Assembly (NCBI GenBank): GCA_937902605.1
Contig: CALFNC010000221.1
Coordinates: 1-5,112 of the forward strand
Length of the DNA stretch: 5,112 nucleotides
Source: an uncultured Acidobacteriota bacterium
GTDB lineage: Bacteria > Acidobacteriota > Thermoanaerobaculia > UBA5066
Direction of reading: 5' to 3'
The notes under the pieces were generated by a model, which saw only the letters and a list, made by a program, of their open reading frames with translations, made no database searches and was not told where the DNA came from. The translations under genes and the position numbers were made by a program. This document shows positions 1 to 5,112 of this stretch, piece after piece. Position 1 is the first letter of the stretch. Each line of letters starts with the position of its first letter.

Positions 1-410
1 GAGGCACCGACCGATCCGGGGACGCTGAAAGCGAACCGTAGAAGCTGATCGCGAAAAAGGGCGACGTCGCGTGCCTCGGCGCTCCCTGCAGCGGCCAGCT
101 CCTCGAGCGAGCCGAGAGGGCCGTCGAGGAACGCCGAGAGCGACTGGAACATCCGGCTCGCCGCGCCGGACGCCGGCACGAACTTCGTGAACCGGCCCGC
201 CCGCGCGGCCTCGTTCCAGGCGTCGAGCAGAAGGGGGAGCTCGTCCTCCTGCTGCACCCGCACGCCATCGTCGACGCGGCAGCACCGGACTAGACGGGCT
301 CCGGGAGGAGGGGTCCGAAAGAGGTCGAGCTGCCGCCGGATCTCTTCGACCGAGATGCCGAGGCTTTCAATCTGCTCACGATCTCCCTCGGTGAGCACGA
401 TCTCGATCAT
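1..410 (-). CDS. DUF4301 family protein, N-terminal part (runs off left edge)
   Basis: This open frame has no stop between the ATG at 410-408 and the left edge, giving 136 codons plus two bases. It starts MIEIVLTEGDREQIESLGIS. A conserved-looking block FVPASGAASRMF lies at residues 77-88, after a short region ending EAARAGRFTK. Together, the opening (a D-x-x-QI helix, then the GIS-x-EE-x-x-RQL-x-LF segment at 18-31) and the VPASGAA-RMF block match my memory of DUF4301 proteins, which are usually about 500 residues, so roughly a quarter is present. Family function is unknown; the VPASGAASRM stretch loosely recalls the nucleotide-binding loop of sugar nucleotidyltransferases, but that is only an analogy. 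The ATG is chosen because the homology begins there; no good Shine-Dalgarno sequence precedes it. The gene is transcribed away from the NRDE gene at 534. Confidence 0.8.
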   Translation of the reverse strand, partial: MIEIVLTEGDREQIESLGISVEEIRRQLDLFRTPPPGARLVRCCRVDDGVRVQQEDELPLLLDAWNEAARAGRFTKFVPASGAASRMFQSLSAFLDGPLGSLEELAAAGSAEARDVALFRDQLLRFAFSVPGSVGA

Positions 411-533
411 GCGAAACGCGATGCTACCACCGCGGAAAAGCGCGAACCGCGAGGTCCTCGGCGGCCCTCAGCGGCCCGACAAGAACATCTGCACCGTCCG
501 ATTATTGCGGCGGGGCTGGAATAATCACCAGAC
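411..533. promoter_or_regulatory. Divergent intergenic spacer between DUF4301 and NRDE genes
   Basis: These 123 bp separate two divergently oriented starts, so promoters for both should lie here. The right part (500-526) is AT-rich against a GC-rich background and contains AATAAT on each strand (520-525 plus, 506-501 minus), five of six matches to the sigma70 -10 consensus TATAAT. No convincing -35 hexamer is seen at the proper distance on either strand. An odd palindrome CGAGG-T-CCTCG occurs at 450-460, and GCGGCCC occurs twice, at 461-467 and 471-477, exactly 10 bp apart. Promoter assignment is inferred from gene layout plus the hexamers; operator roles for the small repeats are speculative. 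Confidence 0.45.
500..526. repeat. Perfect 7-bp inverted repeat GATTATT/AATAATC
   Basis: GATTATT at 500-506 is the exact reverse complement of AATAATC at 520-526, with a 13-bp GC-rich spacer. The dyad ends 7 bp before the GTG start at 534. Centre-to-centre arm distance is 20 bp, about two helical turns, which fits a dimeric regulator site; the arms also double as -10-like hexamers on both strands. No protein is identified that would bind it, and a chance occurrence cannot be excluded. Confidence 0.4.
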
Positions 534-1301
534 GTGTGCCTCGTCCTGATCGCCTCCGATCCTCGTCCCGGCATCCGGCTCGTGGTCGGCGCGAACCGCG
601 ACGAGTTCCACGCGCGCCCCACCGCGCCCGCCGCCCGGTGGCCGGATCTCCCTTGTCTCGTGGCCGGAAAGGACCTCACTGCCGGAGGGACGTGGCTGGG
701 GGTGACCGAGGACGGCCGCTTCGCGGCGCTGACGAACTTCCGCGACGGGAAGGCCCCGAAGGCCGACCGCTCCCGAGGTGAGCTCGTGGTGGAGTGCCTC
801 CGGGACGAGCGGCTCGATGGCTTCTTCGCCGGGCTGCCGGACCGCCTAGCGAGCTACGGCGGGTTCAATCTGATCGCGGGCAGGCCCGGGACGCTCCGCC
901 TCTTCTCGAGTCGCACGGGCAGGCACGACACGATTCCACCCGGGGTTCACGCGCTCTCGAACCACGACCTCGACACGCCTTGGCCGAAGGTGACTCGAAC
1001 GAAGGAGGCGCTCGCGCGTCTGGCCGCCTCCTCGCGTCCCTTCGACGTGGAGGGTCTCTTCGAGATTCTCTCGGACCGGACGATCGCACCGGATCGCGAC
1101 CTCCCCGACACCGGCGTCGGGTTCGCCCTCGAGCGGTTCCTCTCGGCTCCATTCATTGTCGGACCGGAGTATGGGACCCGCTCGTCGACCATCGCGGTGT
1201 TCCGGACGGACGGCGTGACGGAGTTCTTCGAGCGGACGTTCGACCCGCTCGGCCGGGCGGAGGGGACCGTCTCGGTGCGGCTGGGAGCCGGATCGAGATG
1301 A
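534..1301 (+). CDS. NRDE/TANGO2 family protein
   Basis: This complete 255-aa protein shows the hallmarks of the NRDE (TANGO2, Transport and Golgi organization 2) family: MC at the N terminus, NRDEF at 21-25 followed by RPT at 28-30, AGGTWLG at 50-56, RFAALTN at 62-68, FNLIAG at 111-116, GVHALSN at 137-143 with PWPKV soon after, and YGTRSST near the C terminus. The length is normal for bacterial members. The GTG at 534 is chosen because it puts Cys at position 2, where the family has an invariant Cys that resembles the exposed nucleophile of Ntn hydrolases once Met is removed. No good Shine-Dalgarno sequence precedes it. Family members in animals and some bacteria have been linked to heme trafficking and lipid metabolism; the role in this organism is not established. 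The gene converges with the patatin gene. Confidence 0.92.
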   Translation: MCLVLIASDPRPGIRLVVGANRDEFHARPTAPAARWPDLPCLVAGKDLTAGGTWLGVTEDGRFAALTNFRDGKAPKADRSRGELVVECLRDERLDGFFAGLPDRLASYGGFNLIAGRPGTLRLFSSRTGRHDTIPPGVHALSNHDLDTPWPKVTRTKEALARLAASSRPFDVEGLFEILSDRTIAPDRDLPDTGVGFALERFLSAPFIVGPEYGTRSSTIAVFRTDGVTEFFERTFDPLGRAEGTVSVRLGAGSR

Positions 1302-1319
1302 GGTCCCTTCTCCCGACCG

Positions 1320-1335
1320 CGTCCGCCGCGGGACG
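1320..1335. terminator. Weak candidate hairpin between convergent genes
   Basis: CGTCC at 1320-1324 can pair with GGACG at 1331-1335 around a 6-base loop (GCCGCG). It fills half of the 34-bp gap between the NRDE stop and the patatin stop, the right place for a bidirectional terminator. The stem is only 5 bp and no T tract follows on either strand, so an intrinsic terminator is not well supported. Confidence 0.2.
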
Positions 1336-3147
1336 TCAGGCGGCGTGGACGGTGGCGCGCTTCGGGCGCCTGCGGGGCGCCTTCCGGGGGGCGGCCGCCG
1401 CCCTCTCCGGCTTCTGCATCCGTCGCCGGATCGTCAGTTTCCCATTCGGGAAAAAGTCGGCCAGGACCGGAGATTCCACCGACTCGAGCTGCCGGGCCAC
1501 CGCCTCCGCCCGGGTTGTGTTGAGCGAAAGACCGTGGGCGGCCAGGTCGCCCGCCATCCGATGCTTGAGGAGGCGGATCCTCTGGAGGGTCGACAGGTAG
1601 GCCCCTTTCCAGATCTGGAGATAACGGCGGTGGTCCATCGGATTGACCGACATCACCTTCCGAAGTCGGTTCGCGGGAAGGAAGGTGAAGAGGCTCACCT
1701 CGGGGTGGTGCCGCAGGACCCAGGAGCGGTTCTTCTCGAAGCGAGTGAAGGAGAGGGTTCGGATGTCCTGGTCGGCGTTGAAGAGGATTCCCCGCTCCTG
1801 CGCGAAGCCGGGGCTCTTCGACACGTACGGGACGAACGGGTCGATCGCGAAGATCAGGGTGCTCCCCTTCCGGATCGCCTCGACGAAGTTGGAGGTCCGT
1901 GTCACCGCGCCGTCCATGTAGTACCTCTCGCCGATCTTCGTCGCGGTGAAGGCCGGGTTGATGCTGATGGAGGCCTGGATCGCCTTGCTGATCGGGACGT
2001 GGTCGAAGGGTGCCTCGCCGAAGAGGACGTGCTGACGGGAGTCCTGGTCGGTCGTCCCGATGTAGAGGCGGCGGCGCAGTTTCCGGAAGTCGTTCGTCGA
2101 GCCCGAGGCGGTGAAGAGGCGCCGGAGGATCTTCTCGAAGCCCTCGGCCTGGAACGGGGCGGTCAGAAAGTTGTTGTACTCGAAGAACAGGCTCTCGAGG
2201 GAGATCGGACTCTTCCCCTTGAAGAGGTCGAAGATCGAGCTCCCGAGCGCCTTTGCGAGCCGCTCCAGCGGGAAGATGAGCGTTCGGAGATTCATGTGGG
2301 AGAGCCGCAGCAGGCTGAGGCTAACGGGCGGTACCCCCTTCTTGGGCGTCCCGGCGATCGACGCCATGAACTCGTCGATCGTGTATCCGTTGGCCAGGAT
2401 GCCCGAGACCACGGAGCCCGCGCTGATGCCGAAGTACATGTCGAACGAGCTCAGGGCCCCGGGAGGGAGACAGTCGTCCAGGCACTTGAGGGCGCCCATC
2501 TCGAAATAGATCCCGGTGATCCCGCCTCCCGACGCGCAGAGGGCCACTTTTCCGGTTCGCCGGGAGGCGGTCATCCGGACGAGCTCGTCGAGGACGAGGC
2601 GGCAGAACTTCGTCGCGCGCGGGAGCTTGGGGCACTCGCCGTCGAGGTGGCACGCGGAGATGTCCCGAATGACGCGACCGACGCCCCGGGCGCCCAGCGC
2701 GGCGATGATCCGGTCGACCTCGACGGGGTCGGAGCCGGAGATCATTGTGAGGACCCGGTGGAAGCCATAGCGCAGCTCCACGTCGTGCTCCTCGTCCATC
2801 AGGTTGAGGAGCCGCAGGGTCTTCTTGTAATCGGTCTGGAGGCGGGAGATGGGATGGCCGGCGTCGCGAAGGTCGAGGAGGACGAGGTTGAAGAACCGGT
2901 GCCTCAGGGCCGCGTGCGCCCTCGCGGGGGAATGGTGAACCTCGAAGTGAAGACTGCCTTCCGGGCATTCGAAGGTCACGCCGTGCGGAACGGTCCGGAC
3001 GGTACACCCCTCCAGCTGGCGCAGCATCGCGAGGAACCGCTCGGCGTGAGCGGGCGACGGCGCGAAATAGAGGGCGGTCTTGTCAGGGACCGGATCGACG
3101 GCTTTCAGCCGTCTAGGGCGTTTTCGCAAGCGGACCAAGCTCTTCAC
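1336..3147 (-). CDS. Patatin-like phospholipase with unassigned N-terminal region
   Basis: This complete 603-aa protein contains a patatin catalytic domain at about residues 200-425. The glycine-rich oxyanion loop is GGGITG (207-212), the nucleophile elbow is GISAG with Ser242, and the second dyad residue is Asp412 in DGA (412-414). All catalytic elements are intact, so lipid acyl-hydrolase activity is predicted; the substrate is unknown. Residues 1-195 are not part of the patatin core: a basic N terminus (RLRKRPRRLK), then alternating strand-like and helical stretches including FNLVLLDLRD (86-95), which I cannot assign. The segment after the DGA motif is about 190 residues long and ends in an Arg/Lys/Pro/Ala-rich tail (573-599). 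No signal peptide or clear membrane helix is seen. The GTG start at 3147 overlaps the upstream TGA by four bases (GTGA); only a weak GGGAAA precedes it, so translation probably relies on coupling. It is the last gene of the minus-strand cluster. Confidence 0.9.
   Translation of the reverse strand: MKSLVRLRKRPRRLKAVDPVPDKTALYFAPSPAHAERFLAMLRQLEGCTVRTVPHGVTFECPEGSLHFEVHHSPARAHAALRHRFFNLVLLDLRDAGHPISRLQTDYKKTLRLLNLMDEEHDVELRYGFHRVLTMISGSDPVEVDRIIAALGARGVGRVIRDISACHLDGECPKLPRATKFCRLVLDELVRMTASRRTGKVALCASGGGITGIYFEMGALKCLDDCLPPGALSSFDMYFGISAGSVVSGILANGYTIDEFMASIAGTPKKGVPPVSLSLLRLSHMNLRTLIFPLERLAKALGSSIFDLFKGKSPISLESLFFEYNNFLTAPFQAEGFEKILRRLFTASGSTNDFRKLRRRLYIGTTDQDSRQHVLFGEAPFDHVPISKAIQASISINPAFTATKIGERYYMDGAVTRTSNFVEAIRKGSTLIFAIDPFVPYVSKSPGFAQERGILFNADQDIRTLSFTRFEKNRSWVLRHHPEVSLFTFLPANRLRKVMSVNPMDHRRYLQIWKGAYLSTLQRIRLLKHRMAGDLAAHGLSLNTTRAEAVARQLESVESPVLADFFPNGKLTIRRRMQKPERAAAAPRKAPRRRPKRATVHAA
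3144..3147 (-). other. GTGA stop/start overlap, PDZ remnant to patatin
   Basis: The GTG start of the patatin gene (3147-3145) shares bases with the TGA stop of the PDZ frame (3146-3144), a classic translational coupling junction. Because the PDZ gene seems frame-broken, ribosomes entering at its ATG would instead stop at 3177-3175, about 28 bases before this GTG, which could weaken coupling. Confidence 0.7.
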
Positions 3148-3438
3148 GGGTTTCCCAGAAGGGTAACCTGCGACTCACCCGTCCGTCCATCGCGGAGATA
3201 CCGGATCGAGACCGTCTCTCCAGCCTTTCTTTCCTCCAACGAAGTCAGGAGGTCGCTGCTCGAGGTCACGGCGCGTCCCCCGAACGACTGGATGACGTCG
3301 CCGAGGAGGAGGTCGCCGTCCTCCACGCCCGAAGAACCACTGCCCGGCGAGGAGCCCCAGGAGGACCGCCACGGCCAGCGGCCAGACCCCGGTTCCGGGG
3401 CGGCGGGCTGGCGGGAGGCCCTCCCGGGTTGCCGACAT
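3144..3438 (-). pseudogene. Membrane-anchored PDZ-domain gene, frame-broken or internally deleted
   Basis: Two pieces in different frames look like the ends of one gene. The first starts at ATG 3438-3436 with a short polar stretch and a hydrophobic membrane helix (WPLAVAVLLGLLAGQWFF, residues 19-36), then turns into an Arg/Pro-rich shadow after about 3328 and stops at 3177-3175. The second, in the +1 frame from about 3326 to the TGA at 3146-3144, reads VEDGDLLLGDVIQSFGG, then AVTSSSDLLTSLEERKAGETV and SIRYLRDGRTGESQVTLL (shown in parts), which is the second half of an HtrA-type PDZ domain. The first half of the PDZ fold, with its ligand-binding loop, is absent, so an internal deletion explains the data better than a single-base shift. 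Removing one base near 3327 would join them into a 97-aa product. It lies 10 bp after korB and overlaps the patatin start. An assembly error is an alternative to real decay. Confidence 0.6.
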
Positions 3439-3448
3439 CGTGTGCTTG

Positions 3449-4327
3449 CTAGAACGCCGGGTAGAAGGTCTTGATAATGTCCTTGGTCGTCGGCATCGGC
3501 CCGGCCTTCTTGGCGGTCTCCTTCACGTCGGAGAGCCGCTGGATGAGCGAGGGCTGCTTCACCTCGTAGAGAAGGCCGACCGTCATGATGTCCGTCTCGC
3601 GGGTGTACTTCATCGCCTCGGAGCGCGAGGTGACGTCGTGTCCCTCTGGGATCGTCTTCAGCTTGGCCTTGAGGGTCTTGAACTGGTCGTCGCCTCTCCA
3701 TGTCACGCAGGGGGACATCATGTTCAGGAAGGCGAATCCCTTATGGGACATCCCCTTGACCATCAGGTCGACCGTCCCCTTCAGGTCGCCGGAGAAGCCC
3801 CGGGCGACCCAGGTCGCCCCCATCGAGATCGCCAGCTCGCAGGGGTCGACGGATGGCTCGGGGTTTCCGTAATACGTCGACTTCGTCTTGTCGCCGGAGG
3901 GGGTGGTCGGGGCGGCCTGCCCCTTCGTCAGCCCATAGATCTCGTTGTCCATCAGGATGTAGAAGATGTCGAGGTTTCGGCGACAGGCATGCATGAAGTG
4001 GTTCCCGCCGATGGCGAGGCCGTCCCCATCCCCGCCCACCGCGACGACGTTCAGCTCGGGGCGGGCCACCTTCACGCCGGTCGCAATGGGGAGAGCACGC
4101 CCGTGGACGCTGTTGAATCCATAGGTGGCGACGTAGCCGGGGAGTCGCGAGGAGCATCCGATGCCGGAGACGACGACCGTCTCCCACGGCTTGAGCTGGA
4201 GCTCTGCCATGGCGCGATAGACGCCTGTGAGGACGCCGAAGTCGCCGCACCCGGCGCACCAGACCGGCTTGAGCTCGGTCTTGTAGTCAGCGGGCTGGAA
4301 GGTGGGGATCTCGACAGTTGCGCTCAC
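3449..4327 (-). CDS. korB: 2-oxoacid:ferredoxin oxidoreductase subunit beta
   Basis: This complete 292-aa beta subunit carries the thiamine diphosphate domain of the two-subunit 2-oxoglutarate/2-oxoacid:ferredoxin oxidoreductases. It converts a 2-oxoacid plus CoA to acyl-CoA and CO2 with reduction of ferredoxin, or the reverse in carbon fixation. WCAGCGDFG gives Cys24 and Cys27, GIGCSSR gives Cys58, and SPCVTWRG gives Cys207: the four expected ligands of the [4Fe-4S] cluster. The thiamine diphosphate/Mg motif is GDGDG (99-103) followed by DNEIYGLTKGQ (127-137). Length is typical of this compact KorB type. The GTG start at 4327 overlaps the korA stop as GTGA and has a perfect GGAGGT six bases upstream. 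No subunit for independent ferredoxin clusters is visible. Substrate (2-oxoglutarate, pyruvate or branched 2-oxoacid) cannot be told from sequence alone, so the symbol is by similarity. The product is cytoplasmic. Confidence 0.92.
   Translation of the reverse strand: MSATVEIPTFQPADYKTELKPVWCAGCGDFGVLTGVYRAMAELQLKPWETVVVSGIGCSSRLPGYVATYGFNSVHGRALPIATGVKVARPELNVVAVGGDGDGLAIGGNHFMHACRRNLDIFYILMDNEIYGLTKGQAAPTTPSGDKTKSTYYGNPEPSVDPCELAISMGATWVARGFSGDLKGTVDLMVKGMSHKGFAFLNMMSPCVTWRGDDQFKTLKAKLKTIPEGHDVTSRSEAMKYTRETDIMTVGLLYEVKQPSLIQRLSDVKETAKKAGPMPTTKDIIKTFYPAF
4324..4327 (-). other. GTGA stop/start overlap, korA to korB
   Basis: The alpha-subunit TGA (4326-4324) and the beta-subunit GTG (4327-4325) share bases. 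This is the usual arrangement for subunits made in equal amounts and confirms the GTG start of korB. Confidence 0.85.
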
Positions 4328-5059
4328 TTCTTCACCTCCAAGGGGAGCTTGGCGGCCAGGGCCTTCCGGATCTCGTCGTTCACCTCGCCAACGGTGAGGT
4401 TCTTCCCTCCGGACCGCTTGAAGAGGATCGTCCGGTCGTCCGGGAGGGTCAGGAACGTCCGGAGGTACTTATAGAACTGGGCCGCGAAGCTGATCTCCAG
4501 GACGAGCAGCTTGTCGACTCCGGAGAGAAACTTGAGGAACGGATGCTTCGGAAACGGGAAGATGAGCTGCGGCACGAAGGCCGAGACGCTCTCTCCCCGC
4601 GCGTTCGCTGCCGCCACGGCCTCCCGGACCGGACCGGAAGACGAGCCCCAGCAGAGGATGCCGACGTTGGCCTTCTCCGGGCCGAATTGAAGGTACCGCT
4701 GGTACTTGTCGCGGATCGGACGGAGCTTCCGGTACCGCTTGTGGTTCATCTTCTCGTGGGTAAGGAACATCGAGGACGGGCTGCCCGACTCGCTGTGCTC
4801 GAGCCCGTTGGTCTGGTACATGAGGCCCTTCATGCCCGGCGAGCTCATCGGCGCCACGCCGGACTCGGTGTCGAGGTACCGGAGGTACTTTCCGGCGACC
4901 TCGGGCGGCGGCACGGCGCGGTCGACGACTGCGTGCTCGAGCCCCGCGGCATCAAGCGTCGAACGGCTCTGCCCGATCCCCTGGTCCGACAGAATGATGA
5001 CCGGGAGCTGGAACTCCTCGGCGATGTTGAAGGCGTCGACCGTGGCGTGGAAGCAGTCC
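4324..5059 (-). CDS. korA: 2-oxoacid:ferredoxin oxidoreductase subunit alpha, C-terminal part
   Basis: This is the C-terminal 244 residues of the alpha subunit, partner of the beta subunit that follows. The first genuine residues are DCFHATVDAFNIAEEFQ, the end of the pyrimidine-binding domain (then PVIILSD), followed by the linker with APMSSPG and TNGLEHSESGSPS (residues about 69-95), typical of alpha subunits that contact CoA or the 2-oxoacid. Domain II starts around 130 with VGILCWGSSSGPVREAV and ends with LEISFAAQFYKYLRTFL and a short helix before the stop at 4326-4324. Fused gamma-alpha KorA proteins are usually near 570-620 residues, so more than half is missing. The loss is not biological: the sequence upstream of 5059 (minus sense) is replaced by adapter. 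An apparent GTG start at 5076 lies in adapter and yields a false MCSSDL N terminus. The symbol is by similarity; substrate is unknown. Confidence 0.9.
4334..4339 (-). promoter_or_regulatory. Shine-Dalgarno site of korB
   Basis: GGAGGT on the minus strand lies inside the last codons of korA, six bases before the GTG at 4327. It is the strongest ribosome binding site in the window and decides the korB start. Confidence 0.85.
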
Positions 5060-5112
5060 AGATCGGAAGAGCACACGTCTACACTCCAGTCACGCCAATA
5101 TCTCGTATGCCG
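5060..5112 (+). other. Illumina TruSeq index adapter contamination (not genomic)
   Basis: AGATCGGAAGAGC at 5060-5072 is the universal start of the TruSeq adapter. The next bases continue as CACACGTCT, then ACTCCAGTCAC up to 5093, a six-base index GCCAAT (5094-5099, TruSeq index 6 as I recall), and ATCTCGTATGCCG (5100-5112), which is the beginning of the P7 flow-cell sequence. The only departure is AC in place of GA at 5081-5082. Genomic sequence therefore ends at 5059. On the minus strand the adapter translates as V/M-C-S-S-D-L, joined in frame to korA by chance. Confidence 0.97.

Noticed and set aside
187..549. Plus-strand open frame of 120 codons at the left side
   Set aside because: Its product is Ser/Arg/Thr-rich low-complexity sequence, and most of it lies opposite the DUF4301 reading frame, which has clear family features.
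407..679. Minus-strand 90-codon frame whose TGA overlaps the DUF4301 ATG as ATGA
   Set aside because: The overlap looks like a coupling site, but more than half of the frame is antisense to the NRDE gene, and the product is Arg/Ser-rich without motifs; the ATGA is taken as chance.
1302..1335. A strong bidirectional terminator between the convergent genes
   Set aside because: Only a 5-bp stem is present, with no T tract on either side; kept as a low-confidence candidate only.
1345..3474. A very long plus-strand open frame (709 codons) opposite the patatin gene
   Set aside because: It is the antisense shadow of a real gene in GC-rich DNA: its translation is rich in Glu/Gly/Arg/Val without recognisable motifs, while the minus strand encodes an intact patatin with all catalytic residues.
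3144..3701. A single 185-codon minus-strand gene reading into the PDZ piece
   Set aside because: Its first half lies out of frame inside korB and is Arg/Asp/Gly-rich shadow sequence; only the last 60 or so codons are PDZ-like.
3440..4474. Plus-strand open frame of 344 codons opposite korB and the end of korA
   Set aside because: It spans two well-supported minus-strand genes and their overlap, and its translation shows no domain features.
5060..5076. A GTG start for a 250-aa oxidoreductase alpha subunit
   Set aside because: The start codon and the first six codons derive wholly or mostly from adapter bases, so the N terminus is artificial.
1..5112. CRISPR arrays, tRNA or rRNA genes, insertion sequences, attachment sites
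   Set aside because: No regularly spaced repeats, cloverleaf-like arrangement, terminal inverted repeats or transposase/integrase motifs were seen on either strand.

Overview
The window looks like one end of a short-read metagenome contig from a GC-rich bacterium. Three of the four full-length or inferred 5' ends to the right of the left-hand gene use GTG starts, and genes are packed with 4-base GTGA overlaps. A two-subunit 2-oxoacid:ferredoxin oxidoreductase, a TANGO2/NRDE protein and a DUF4301 protein together suggest an environmental lineage of the Acidobacteriota or Eisenbacteria kind, but the sequence does not fix the phylum. I see no phage, transposon, CRISPR, tRNA or rRNA signal.

Layout. 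Positions 1-410 (minus) hold the N-terminal part of a DUF4301-family gene that runs off the left edge. A 123-bp divergent spacer (411-533) carries a perfect 7-bp AT-rich inverted repeat just ahead of the next start. Positions 534-1301 (plus) hold a complete NRDE/TANGO2-family gene. It converges, with a 34-bp gap, on a minus-strand operon that reads right to left: the 2-oxoacid:ferredoxin oxidoreductase alpha subunit (korA-like, 5' end missing), the beta subunit (korB-like, complete), a small membrane-anchored PDZ gene that appears broken, and a 603-aa patatin-like phospholipase (3147-1336).

The korA/korB pair would form a thiamine-diphosphate, iron-sulfur enzyme that interconverts 2-oxoacids and acyl-CoA with ferredoxin. 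The PDZ remnant and the patatin are probably cotranscribed with it, since the spacings are -4, +10 and -4 bp, but no shared pathway is evident.

The last 53 bases (5060-5112) are not genomic. They match an Illumina TruSeq index adapter, including a 6-base index GCCAAT, with two mismatches. The adapter replaces the rest of korA and creates a false GTG start with the peptide MCSSDL. The biology here is mostly ordinary; the points that most deserve attention are this artefact, the broken PDZ gene, the unassigned N-terminal region of the patatin, and the dyad in the divergent spacer. I did not find a convincing undescribed system.
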